Assembly (NCBI GenBank): GCA_963677885.1
Contig: OY782500.1
Coordinates: 3,596,001-3,660,000 of the forward strand
Origin: UBA1351 sp963677885
GTDB lineage: Bacteria; Bacillota; Clostridia; Lachnospirales; Vallitaleaceae
Length of the DNA stretch: 64,000 nucleotides
Reading direction: 5' to 3'
Shown piece by piece: positions 33,070-41,748 of this stretch. Numbering within the stretch: position 1 is the stretch's first letter; each line of letters opens with the position of its first letter. Position numbers and translations under genes: made by a program. A model generated the notes under the pieces. It worked only from the letters and a program-made list of their open reading frames with translations. It did no database searches and was not told the origin of the DNA.

Positions 33070-34098
33070 ATGGAAGTAGGTAAAAGATCCACCATCAGCG
33101 ATGTGGCTAAACTAGCCGGAGTGTCCATAACCACCGTAAGTAGAGTGATTAACGACAACTATCCGGTGAGTGAACGGACCAAGAAAAAGGTCAACACAGC
33201 CATTGAAGAACTGGGGTTTAGACCTAACCTTTTGGCCAGGTCATTGATCCAGGATAAGACCCAAACTATTGGCATTATTACGCCTTCGATAGAAAACCTT
33301 TTCTTTTCTGAGGTTATCAAGGGTATTGATACTTTTGTTGACGATAAGGACTATAGAAGTTTTTTATGTTCGACTGAAGGTAATCCTGATAAGGAAAAGG
33401 CTATGATTGATTCTCTTGTCAATCGAAGTGTTGACGGAATCATCGTCATTGACCCAAGAACCAAGAATATTAAGTCCGGCTTTTATGAAGGAATCAGTAA
33501 GCGGATTCCCTTGGTTCTCATAAATGGTTTCAATGAAGGGATCATGTGCAACTTTGTTTTGAATGATGATGTTACCGGAACTTTGACTGCCCTTAGGCAT
33601 CTGAAAGACCAAGGTAGAAAGAGAATAGGGCTTTTACTTGGAAGAAAATCCTACTCCTATGATATTAAGGAGAATGTTTACAGGACTTTTTGCCAGGATT
33701 CAGGATTGGACTTTGATGAAGCCAACCTTCTGCGGATTCAAGCCGGCAACTCTTTGGATGCAGCCAAACAGGCCAAAGCTATCCTCATGGATCATCTTGA
33801 AAAGAGCCAGCATCCTATTGACGGTCTTGTGTGCGGTAACGATTTTATGGCAGTAGGTGCCCTTAACGGAGCAAGGGAATTTGGTTTGAATGTTCCGGCG
33901 GATATTCAGATTATAGGCTTTGACAATTCCTTGGTTTCCCAACTGTCCTACCCACCTTTGACAACGGTTGACCATCATATGAATGAGCTGGGAACACTGG
34001 CTGCCAAACGTATGGTCAATCTAATCGGGGATCCGGACTTTAAAGACCACTGGACAAAGCTGAGTGTTGCAACAAATTTAATTGTTAGAGGAACTTAA
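33070..34098 (+). CDS. LacI/GalR-family repressor, likely of the gal operon
   Basis: A 342-residue regulator: N-terminal LacI helix-turn-helix and hinge (STISDVAKLAGVSITTVSRVINDNYPVSERT ... LGFRPNLLARSL) and a periplasmic-binding-protein-like effector domain (TIGIITPSIENLFFSEVIKGI, QIIGFDNSLVSQLSYPPLTTVDHH). ATG 33070 follows AAGGAGG; the frame opens 24 bp earlier with a TTG inside the structured repeat, which is unlikely. It precedes galK by 60 bp with no terminator, so it probably controls and shares a transcript with galKET; the inducer is likely galactose or a galactoside. Confidence 0.92.
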   Translation: MEVGKRSTISDVAKLAGVSITTVSRVINDNYPVSERTKKKVNTAIEELGFRPNLLARSLIQDKTQTIGIITPSIENLFFSEVIKGIDTFVDDKDYRSFLCSTEGNPDKEKAMIDSLVNRSVDGIIVIDPRTKNIKSGFYEGISKRIPLVLINGFNEGIMCNFVLNDDVTGTLTALRHLKDQGRKRIGLLLGRKSYSYDIKENVYRTFCQDSGLDFDEANLLRIQAGNSLDAAKQAKAILMDHLEKSQHPIDGLVCGNDFMAVGALNGAREFGLNVPADIQIIGFDNSLVSQLSYPPLTTVDHHMNELGTLAAKRMVNLIGDPDFKDHWTKLSVATNLIVRGT

Positions 34099-34158
34099 AA
34101 AGTTACATGCTATTTATATAGAAGAAACTGTGATGAAGTTTATAAAAAGGAGAAGACA

Positions 34159-35337
34159 ATGCAAAAAGACGTTCTACAGAATGTGAAAACTAAATTTATG
34201 GAAAAAACCGGTGCCAAGGCAAGTGATGTAAGATTATTTTTCACACCTGGTCGTGTAAATATTATTGGTGAGCATATTGATTATAATGGCGGATTGGTAT
34301 TCCCTTGTGCCCTTGATTTTGGTACTTATGCAGCCGTTCGGGTGAGAGATGACCGCACCGTTAAGTTTGCCACCTTGAATTTTGATCTGGAAGTGGAAGT
34401 GGACTTGGAGGATAACGTCTACAGGGAAGAGGATGACTGGACCAACTATCCAAAGGGTGTCATCAAAATGTATGAAGAGGCCTATGGTAAGGTTCCTGGT
34501 TTTGAAGTCCTCTATTATGGAAACATTCCAAACGGTTCCGGCTTATCTTCTTCAGCATCACTTGAAGTTTTAACAGGGACCATCATCAACGCCTTAGCCG
34601 GTAAGGATGTGGATATGGTTGAAATCGTTAAACTCAGCCAAAAAGCAGAAAATCAGTTTGTTGGTGTTAACTGTGGAATCATGGATCAGTTTGCTGTTGG
34701 AATGGGTAAAAAAGACCACGCAATTCTTTTGAATTGTGATACACTTGACTATGAATATGCACCTTTTAAACTGGACGGTGTGAAGATTGTCATCGGTAAC
34801 ACCAAGAAGCGCCGGGGCCTTGCAGACTCCAAGTACAATGAGCGTCGGGGTGAATGTGATTATGCCCTTGCCAAGCTTCAGACAAAACTGGACATTAACT
34901 ATTTATGTGATCTTGACAATGAAGCCTTTGAAGCCAACGCAGAACTTATTGACCAGGAAGTGGCCAGAAACCGTGCCCGTCATGCAGTGAATGAGAATGA
35001 GAGAGTTAAAGCCTGTATGAAGGCCTTAAAAGACGGAGATTTAGTTACTGTAGGAAAACTCCTTAACGATTCCCACACTTCATTAAGAGATTTATATGAA
35101 GTAACAGGTGTGGAACTGGATACTATGGTGGAGGAAGCCTGGAAGATCGAAGGTTGTATCGGTGCCAGGATGACAGGTGCAGGATTCGGTGGCTGTACAG
35201 TAGCCTTGGTTAAAGAAGAGGCTGTAGAGACATTTATAGAAAACGTAGGTAAGAACTACGAGACAAGAACAGGACTTAAGCCTGAATTTTATGTTGCAGG
35301 TGTAGGTGCCGGTTCTCATGAGGTGAAAGGAGAGTAA
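34159..35337 (+). CDS. galK: Galactokinase
   Basis: A 392-residue GHMP kinase that phosphorylates galactose at C1, the first Leloir step. It has the galactokinase signature FTPGRVNIIGEHIDYNGG, the ATP loop GSGLSSSASLE, and the GHMP C-terminal motif MTGAGFGGCTVALV. AAGGAG precedes the ATG and galE begins 1 bp after its stop codon, so translation is tightly linked. Confidence 0.96.
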   Translation: MQKDVLQNVKTKFMEKTGAKASDVRLFFTPGRVNIIGEHIDYNGGLVFPCALDFGTYAAVRVRDDRTVKFATLNFDLEVEVDLEDNVYREEDDWTNYPKGVIKMYEEAYGKVPGFEVLYYGNIPNGSGLSSSASLEVLTGTIINALAGKDVDMVEIVKLSQKAENQFVGVNCGIMDQFAVGMGKKDHAILLNCDTLDYEYAPFKLDGVKIVIGNTKKRRGLADSKYNERRGECDYALAKLQTKLDINYLCDLDNEAFEANAELIDQEVARNRARHAVNENERVKACMKALKDGDLVTVGKLLNDSHTSLRDLYEVTGVELDTMVEEAWKIEGCIGARMTGAGFGGCTVALVKEEAVETFIENVGKNYETRTGLKPEFYVAGVGAGSHEVKGE

Positions 35338-35338
35338 T

Positions 35339-36370
35339 ATGGCAGTATTAGTTACAGGAGGAACCGGTTATATCGGTTCACACACAGTTGTTGAACTTTT
35401 AAATGATGGAAAAGATGTGGTTATCGTCGATAATCTGTCCAACAGTAAATATATGGTTCTTGACCGTATAGCAGAAATCGTTGAGGGAGATCTTGAAGAA
35501 GGACGTCTTAGCTTTTATGAGGCAGATATTTTGGATAGAGAGGCCCTAGATACCATTTTTGAAGAAAATACCATTGAATCGGTCATTCATTTTGCAGGAC
35601 TTAAGGCGGTTGGAGAATCAGTAAGCAAGCCGGTGGAATATTATATCAACAATATTTCCGGGACTTTGGTCCTTCTGGAAGCTATGAAGGCAGCTGGAGT
35701 TAAGAAAATCGTCTTCTCATCATCAGCGACGGTTTATGGTCTTAACAACATATCCCCGCTTACAGAAGACCTGCCCCTATCAACGACTAATCCATACGGA
35801 TCAACCAAGCTTATGATCGAGCAGATTCTTCGTGATGTATATGTATCTGATAAGGAATGGTCCATAGCCCTTCTCAGATATTTTAACCCAATCGGAGCCC
35901 ACCAAAGCGGTCGAATTGGAGAAGACCCTAAGGGCATTCCTAACAACCTTATGCCTTACATCACCCAGGTGGCTGTAGGCAAAAGGGCTGAGCTGTCCGT
36001 TTTTGGTAACGATTATGATACGGTAGACGGTACCGGTGTGCGAGACTACATCCATGTGGTTGACCTTGCTATCGGACATCTTAAGGCCCTCGATTATATT
36101 GCAGATAAAAATGTTGTGGAAGCTATTAACCTGGGAACCGGTAATGGTGTCAGCGTCCTTCAAATGGTAGAAAATTTTGAAAAGGCAACAGGAGCCAAGG
36201 TTCCTTATAATATTTCACCAAGAAGACCCGGAGATGTGGACATCTGTTTTGCAGATGCTTCAAAAGCCGCCAAGCTTCTTGGATGGAGTGCGAAATACAA
36301 TGTGGAAGATATGTGTCGTGACTCATGGCACTGGCAGTCAAACAACCCTGAAGGATATGTGGAAGGATAA
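35339..36370 (+). CDS. galE: UDP-glucose 4-epimerase
   Basis: A 343-residue short-chain dehydrogenase-like enzyme. NAD-binding GGTGYIGSH is at the N-terminus, FSSSATVYG holds the catalytic Ser and the active YxxxK is in NPYGSTK. It interconverts UDP-galactose and UDP-glucose. GAAAGGAGAG at the end of galK supplies the ribosome site; galT follows 3 bp after the stop. Confidence 0.96.
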   Translation: MAVLVTGGTGYIGSHTVVELLNDGKDVVIVDNLSNSKYMVLDRIAEIVEGDLEEGRLSFYEADILDREALDTIFEENTIESVIHFAGLKAVGESVSKPVEYYINNISGTLVLLEAMKAAGVKKIVFSSSATVYGLNNISPLTEDLPLSTTNPYGSTKLMIEQILRDVYVSDKEWSIALLRYFNPIGAHQSGRIGEDPKGIPNNLMPYITQVAVGKRAELSVFGNDYDTVDGTGVRDYIHVVDLAIGHLKALDYIADKNVVEAINLGTGNGVSVLQMVENFEKATGAKVPYNISPRRPGDVDICFADASKAAKLLGWSAKYNVEDMCRDSWHWQSNNPEGYVEG

Positions 36371-36373
36371 GAA

Positions 36374-37897
36374 ATGATTGAACTACTGATCGAGCAACTC
36401 ATGCTTTTTGGAATCAAGAATAAAATGATGGATCAACTGGATACCCCCCTTGTTCGTAACCAGCTCATGTCTTTGCTGGAGTTAAAAGAACCTTTTGAAG
36501 GGGAAGTAGACCCAGATATCGACTATACAAGTCCCTTGCCTGTACTGGAGAAAATACTGGATTATGCCTGCGATAAAGGGTTTATTGAGAACAATACAAC
36601 TGAGCGCGACCTTTTCGATGCCAAAATTATGGGGTGTCTGATGCCAAGACAGTCTGAACTCTTCAGAACCTACTCGGATATCAAGGCAAGTAAAGGACCT
36701 GAGGCGGCTACTGATTATTTTTATAAGCTAAGTAAGGATTCCAATTACATACGCATGGACAGGATCAGTAAAAATATGTACTGGCAGGCAGAAACAGACT
36801 ACGGCAATCTGGAGATTACCATTAATCTGTCCAAGCCTGAAAAAGACCCCAAGGAAATTGCCAAGGCAAGATTACTGCCTCAGGCATCCTATCCAAAATG
36901 TCTACTCTGCCTTGAAAATGTGGGTTATGAAGGAAGACTTAACCATCCAGGTAGAGCCAATCATAGGGTCTTGCCTCTTACCCTGGACGGAGAAGACTGG
37001 TTCTTCCAGTATTCACCCTACGTTTATTTTAACGAACATTCCATTATACTTAAGGGCAAGCATGAACCTATGAAAATATCCAAGAAGACTTTTGTCCGAC
37101 TTCTGGATTTTGCAGAGGAGATTCCCCACTATTTCTTGGGCTCCAATGCAGACCTTCCTATTGTTGGCGGTTCGATTTTAAGTCATGACCATTTCCAGGG
37201 AGGACATCACCAGTTCCCTATGGAAGTTGCCCCGGTTATCGTATCAGCCAAAGCAGACAAGTACCCAGATGTTAATGTTGGTTTGGTAAAATGGCCTTTG
37301 TCAGTCATTAGACTGTCATCCGATAACAAAGCTTCTATAGTAGAGTTGGCTGATGAGATTTTGACGGCTTGGAGAGGATACTCTGATGAAAGTCTTGGTA
37401 TCCATGCCTTTACAGGCGAAGTGCCTCATAATACCATTACACCTATTAGCAGACGGAACAAGGATGGTCTTTTTGAATTAGATTTAGTTCTTCGTAACAA
37501 CAGACAAAGCGATGAGCATCCAGATGGTATTTTTCATCCCCATGCCCACCTTCATCATATTAAAAAAGAAAACATCGGACTTATAGAGGTTATGGGACTT
37601 GCTGTATTACCGGCAAGACTTAAAACAGAACTTTCTGATATCGAAAAAGTTCTTGAAGGCCAACTGGCTATAGGTGACCTGCCTGAATCCATGGACCAGC
37701 ATAAACCTTGGATCATGGAAATGGCAGACAAATACGGTGACCAGTTACCTGAGATGGAAACCCACCTGGTCATTCAAAAAGAAGTAGGCAAGAAATTCTC
37801 TGATGTCCTGGAGTGTGCCGGCGTTTACAAAATGGATGAAGCAGGCCTTGAAGGGTTTAAGCGGTTCTTGGTTTCTTTGGGAATGGAGATTGGCTAA
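36374..37897 (+). CDS. galT: UTP/UDP-glucose:hexose-1-phosphate uridylyltransferase, class II
   Basis: A 507-residue GalT of the Firmicutes class II type, longer than the 350-residue E. coli form and lacking its HPH-type zinc site. It carries the class-typical KCLLCLENVGYEGRLNHPGRANHR, GGSILSHDHFQGGHHQFPM and HPHAHLHHIKKENIGLIEVMG segments. It exchanges UMP between UDP-glucose and galactose 1-phosphate. Last gene of the operon; a strong terminator follows 76 bp later. Confidence 0.95.
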   Translation: MIELLIEQLMLFGIKNKMMDQLDTPLVRNQLMSLLELKEPFEGEVDPDIDYTSPLPVLEKILDYACDKGFIENNTTERDLFDAKIMGCLMPRQSELFRTYSDIKASKGPEAATDYFYKLSKDSNYIRMDRISKNMYWQAETDYGNLEITINLSKPEKDPKEIAKARLLPQASYPKCLLCLENVGYEGRLNHPGRANHRVLPLTLDGEDWFFQYSPYVYFNEHSIILKGKHEPMKISKKTFVRLLDFAEEIPHYFLGSNADLPIVGGSILSHDHFQGGHHQFPMEVAPVIVSAKADKYPDVNVGLVKWPLSVIRLSSDNKASIVELADEILTAWRGYSDESLGIHAFTGEVPHNTITPISRRNKDGLFELDLVLRNNRQSDEHPDGIFHPHAHLHHIKKENIGLIEVMGLAVLPARLKTELSDIEKVLEGQLAIGDLPESMDQHKPWIMEMADKYGDQLPEMETHLVIQKEVGKKFSDVLECAGVYKMDEAGLEGFKRFLVSLGMEIG

Positions 37898-37970
37898 GTA
37901 ATGTGAAACTATACATAGTATTTCTAACATTACAGGAGTATGACAAAAAGACTATAAATAACTAGTAATA

Positions 37971-37987
37971 ATTACAACTGTGTTACA
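37971..37987 (-). promoter_or_regulatory. WalR-type box (distal) upstream of the S-layer gene
   Basis: On the minus strand TGTAAC-N5-TGTAAT, a perfect match to the WalR (YycF) consensus TGTWAH-N5-TGTWAH. It coincides with the left arm of the galT terminator, so part of the match could be chance. Confidence 0.45.
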
Positions 37988-38022
37988 GGTGGAAATAATA
38001 CTTGTAACACAGTTGTTTTTTT
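37974..38022 (+). terminator. Rho-independent terminator after galT
   Basis: A 14-bp perfect stem, ACAACTGTGTTACA (37974-37987) with TGTAACACAGTTGT (38003-38016), followed by T6. Confidence 0.9.
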
Positions 38023-38084
38023 CATATAATAACAAAGCGCAAATGCCTATACTAAGCAGATTTTGAAGTTAGTGTGTTGGTTAA

Positions 38085-38101
38085 ATTACAGTAATGTTAC
38101 A
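38085..38101 (-). promoter_or_regulatory. WalR-type box (proximal) upstream of the S-layer gene
   Basis: ATTACA-GTAAT-GTTACA on the plus strand is TGTAAC-N5-TGTAAT on the minus strand, a perfect WalR consensus. It lies 15 bp before the -35 box, a position suited to activation. Confidence 0.6.
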
Positions 38102-38116
38102 ACTCGGTGACTTTAG

Positions 38117-38145
38117 TTGACGCTCAAATAGGTGGGTGCTATAAT
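38117..38145 (+). promoter_or_regulatory. Very strong promoter of the S-layer gene, with leader hairpin
   Basis: TTGACG (38117-38122), 17 bp, TATAAT (38140-38145) with TGC extension. The leader carries a GGGG-CAAAG-CCCC hairpin (38160-38172), which may protect the mRNA, and AAGGAGGAG at 38188-38196 ahead of the start at 38205. Confidence 0.88.
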
Positions 38146-38204
38146 TTATTTTGTGTAATGGGGCAAAGCCCCTAAAAAGATATCCATAAGGAGGAGAAAC
38201 ACAA

Positions 38205-41200
38205 ATGAAAAACTTTAAAAAAGTTTTAGCATTAGCTCTTGCTATGATGATGGTACTTAGTACTATGACTACAGCATTCGCAGCTACTGCTAACGACGCA
38301 GAAGCCGTAGTTCTTAACCAACTTGGCTTATTCAAAGGAACTTCAACAACTGAGTTCGTTCCTGATTTAGATAAAGCTACTGACGCTGCTCAAGCATTAG
38401 TACTTATCGGACGTGCTTTAGGATGGGAAGTAGATGAGGCTGCTACAGTTACATTTACTGACGTTCCTGACTACGCTGTACCTTATGTTGCTTATGCTGT
38501 AACAGCAGGCATCACTAATGGTGTTAGCGAAACTGAATTCGGTACTTCCGTAATCAGTGGTAAGAGAATGGTAACTTGGTTCCTTGCTGCAGCTGGTTAT
38601 GACAAAGCTGCTGTATGGGCTGACACTGAAACTTATGCTGCTGAAGCTGGTATGACTATTCCAACTGGTACTCTTAGAGACGACGTTGTAGCTGTTATCT
38701 ATGCTGGTCTTTCAGTTAAAACTGTTGGTAAAACTACTACAATCATCGAAGATCTTGTAGCTGCTGACCCAACTCTTGAAGATGCTGCTGTAGCTGCTGG
38801 CCTTGTTGAAGCTGTTAAAGCTGTTGTAACTGATGCAGTTGCACTTGACAACACTGTTGTTGATGTAACTCTTGAAGAAGCAGTTAAAAACGCTCCTGCT
38901 GCTGCTGGTTTCATGATTAAGACTGGTACAACTGAAATCGCTGTTTCATCTACTTCACTTCGTGATGGTGGTACAACAGTAAGATTGACTACTGCTGCTC
39001 TTACAGCTAATACTCTTTACACTTTAACTTTCGACGGTGTTGAAGTTAAATTCGTAGGTGTTGCTGATGATGCTACTGCACCAAAATTAAGCTCAGCTGT
39101 AGCTACTACAAACACAGAAGTTAAATTGACTTTTGATGAAAAAGTTGACGAAAACGCTCTTTCAATCGCTAACTACTCAATTGATGGTTTAAGCGTATTG
39201 AAAGCTGAATATGATGTTGATGCTGATGGCAACGCTGTTAAGACTGTTGTTATCCTTACAACTTCAGCACAAACTCAAGGTACTATCTACAAAGTTGTTG
39301 TTACTACTGTGACTGACTTAGTAGGTAACGTAATCAATGCTGATAACGATGAGTACCAATTCGGTGGTCTTGCTGCTGATGAAACTAAACCACAACTTAG
39401 CTCAGCTGTTGCAACTACTAACACTGAAGTTACATTAACTTTCAATGAGAGCGTTGATGAAGCTACAGCAGAAAATATTGCAAACTATGCTATCGATGGT
39501 TTAAGTGTTCTTAAAGCTGAAAGACAAACTGACAAAAAAGTTGTAGTTCTTACAACTTCAGCACAAACTCAAGGTACTATCTACAAAGTTGTTGTTACTA
39601 ATGTAACTGACGTAGCTGGTAACGTACTTAACGCTGATAACGACGAATACCAATTCGGCGGTTTGGCTCCAGATACAACTAAGCCACAACTTAGCTCAGC
39701 TGTTGGTCTTTCAAGTACTTCTGTACAAGTAACATTCAACGAAAACGTTGATGAAGCTACAGCAGAAGATATTGCAAACTATGCAATCGCAGGTCTTACA
39801 GTTGTTAAAGCTGAAAGACAAACTGATAAAAAAGTTGTTAAATTAACAACTTCAGCACAAACTCAAGGTACTATCTACAAAGTTATTGTTACTAACGTAA
39901 CTGACGTAGCTGGTAACGTGATTAATGCTGATAATGACGAATACCAATTCGGTGGTATGGCTGCAGATTCAACTAAACCACAAGTTGTTAGTGCTGTTGC
40001 TTTAACAGGTACTACTGTAGCTGTTACATTCAGTGAAGCGTTGGATTCAACTAGTGCAACTAAAGCTTACAACTACTACTTCGGTAGCGAGTTAGGTTAT
40101 GGAACATCAGTTTCTAAATCAACTGTTACTACTGATGGTACAGTTTGGGATGTTACTACTGCTACTCAAGCGTCAAAAGTTTATACTCTTGATGTTACTG
40201 GTGTAACTGACGTAGCTGGTAATGTACTTGATGAAGATAACGATACTGCTACTTTTGGTGGTATGGGTGCTGCTGATGCTACTGCTCCTAAGGTTTCTTC
40301 AGCTGTTGCTATAAATAACAATACAATTTCTGTAACATTCAACGAAGCTCTTGATGACACAACTGTTGCTGTTGGTGACTTCACTATTACAGTAAACAGT
40401 GGTACTGAAACATCTGCTGTTGTTCTTGCTGGTGGTACTTTCGAAGCAGTTAGTGTTTCTTCAGATAAGAAAACTGTAGTACTTCAGGCTGCTACTGAAA
40501 CTATGACAGCTGGTGTTGTCTATAAAGTTACAGTTGCAACTGTAGATGATGCTGCAGGTAATACAATCGGTGCTACTGATAACACTGCATTGTTTGCAGG
40601 TACTGGTAATGCTAATGCTGCTCCAAAAGTATCTTCTGTAGTATTGACTGATTCACAAACTATGAAAATCAAATTCAGTGAGCCTGTAACAGTAACTGGA
40701 TTTGTACCTGGTGATGTTGTAATCACTGCTGGTTATGCAGGTGCTGCAATTGATAACGAAGTATTATCTACTGATAAAACTGAGTTAACAGTATACTGGG
40801 ATACAGCTTTTGTAGCTGGAACTATCTATGAAATTACTGTTGCTGCTACTCATGTTAAAGATGAGTTGAATTTAGTTGCTCTTGATACTGCTTCAAGTGC
40901 TAACGTGAAGACTTTTGCTGGTATTACAGGAACTCCTACAGCTCCTAAAATTTCTGCGGTAGTTGCAGTTGATGTAAATACTGTTGATGTTGTGTTTGAT
41001 CAAGAAGTTACATCTACATTAGCTATTGGTGCAGATATCGTTCTTGAAGATGCATCAGGTACTCCTGTTGTTAATGCTGAAGCATTAGTTAGAACAGAAG
41101 GTGATGACGGAAATAGAATCCGTATCTTCTTCCCAACTAATTTAACTGCTGGTAGCTTATATTCAATCGTTCTTAACGAAGCTAAAGTTGTTAACGTATT

Positions 41201-41564
41201 TGGTACAGCTATGGCTGCAGCTGATAATGAAAAATCATTTGCTGCTGTAAGTACAGCAAACGCTGCTCCTAAACTTGTTAGCGCTGTTGCTGTTTCAGCT
41301 ACAACTGTTAAGTTGACATTTAGTGAAGACGTAACTGGTGTAACTACTGGTGGTGTTGGACCATTTGAATTTGCTTCAGACGCTGAAACTGTTGTTAGTG
41401 TATCTGATAACGGTGATACTGATGCTAAGACTTGGTTGGTAACAACTGACGGTGCAGCAGCAGCAGGTGATGTTGTTGAAATGAGTATTTCAGCAGGTAT
41501 CCTTGATGAAGCTGGTATCGGTGCTGCAGATACAAGTGTTAAAGTATCTTATGTATCAAAATAA
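38205..41564 (+). CDS. S-layer-like surface protein with SLH-type region and Ig-like repeats
   Basis: A 1119-residue secreted protein. A signal peptide (KKVLALALAMMMVLSTMTTAFA) ends near residue 27. Residues about 30-200 resemble divergent SLH modules (FTDVPDYAVPYVAYAVTAGITNG) that hold proteins to the wall. The rest consists of about eight Big_5-like Ig domains of 90-110 residues, each with V-x-L/V-T-F-x-E and V-T-D-x-x-G-N-V motifs. Three consecutive domains are nearly identical. No cysteine is evident. Codons favour GCT, GTT, ACT and GGT far more than neighbouring genes, which together with the strong promoter and leader indicates very high expression. It is probably the main S-layer protein. 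Confidence 0.88.
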   Translation: MKNFKKVLALALAMMMVLSTMTTAFAATANDAEAVVLNQLGLFKGTSTTEFVPDLDKATDAAQALVLIGRALGWEVDEAATVTFTDVPDYAVPYVAYAVTAGITNGVSETEFGTSVISGKRMVTWFLAAAGYDKAAVWADTETYAAEAGMTIPTGTLRDDVVAVIYAGLSVKTVGKTTTIIEDLVAADPTLEDAAVAAGLVEAVKAVVTDAVALDNTVVDVTLEEAVKNAPAAAGFMIKTGTTEIAVSSTSLRDGGTTVRLTTAALTANTLYTLTFDGVEVKFVGVADDATAPKLSSAVATTNTEVKLTFDEKVDENALSIANYSIDGLSVLKAEYDVDADGNAVKTVVILTTSAQTQGTIYKVVVTTVTDLVGNVINADNDEYQFGGLAADETKPQLSSAVATTNTEVTLTFNESVDEATAENIANYAIDGLSVLKAERQTDKKVVVLTTSAQTQGTIYKVVVTNVTDVAGNVLNADNDEYQFGGLAPDTTKPQLSSAVGLSSTSVQVTFNENVDEATAEDIANYAIAGLTVVKAERQTDKKVVKLTTSAQTQGTIYKVIVTNVTDVAGNVINADNDEYQFGGMAADSTKPQVVSAVALTGTTVAVTFSEALDSTSATKAYNYYFGSELGYGTSVSKSTVTTDGTVWDVTTATQASKVYTLDVTGVTDVAGNVLDEDNDTATFGGMGAADATAPKVSSAVAINNNTISVTFNEALDDTTVAVGDFTITVNSGTETSAVVLAGGTFEAVSVSSDKKTVVLQAATETMTAGVVYKVTVATVDDAAGNTIGATDNTALFAGTGNANAAPKVSSVVLTDSQTMKIKFSEPVTVTGFVPGDVVITAGYAGAAIDNEVLSTDKTELTVYWDTAFVAGTIYEITVAATHVKDELNLVALDTASSANVKTFAGITGTPTAPKISAVVAVDVNTVDVVFDQEVTSTLAIGADIVLEDASGTPVVNAEALVRTEGDDGNRIRIFFPTNLTAGSLYSIVLNEAKVVNVFGTAMAAADNEKSFAAVSTANAAPKLVSAVAVSATTVKLTFSEDVTGVTTGGVGPFEFASDAETVVSVSDNGDTDAKTWLVTTDGAAAAGDVVEMSISAGILDEAGIGAADTSVKVSYVSK
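39081..39977 (+). repeat. Three near-identical Ig-domain coding repeats
   Basis: The segment ACAACTTCAGCACAAACTCA recurs at 39258, 39552 and 39846, exactly 294 bp apart. The first unit has 15 extra bp before this point. Units two and three encode 98 residues each. Such identity allows recombination that changes the repeat number. Confidence 0.9.
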
Positions 41565-41618
41565 TTTGGTGATTAATATCTCGATTTTATATTGAGTTAA
41601 TAATTATCTAATATAAAG

Positions 41619-41651
41619 AAATCCCGAGTGAGAAATCACTCGGGATTTTTT
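41619..41651 (+). terminator. Rho-independent terminator of the S-layer gene
   Basis: AAATCCCGAGTGA-GAAA-TCACTCGGGATTT: a 13-bp perfect stem with a GAAA tetraloop and T6 tail. Confidence 0.93.
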
Positions 41652-41691
41652 GGCTTCTATATGTGATTTATGTGAAGAAACTACTAAAGCG

Positions 41692-41719
41692 TTGATATTA
41701 CTTTTGAACATGATATAAT
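41692..41719 (+). promoter_or_regulatory. Promoter of the Ig/SLH protein gene
   Basis: TTGATA (41692-41697), 16 bp, TATAAT (41714-41719) with TGA extension. Confidence 0.75.
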
Positions 41720-41748
41720 AAGATTAATAATTTGTAGAGGTGGATAAT

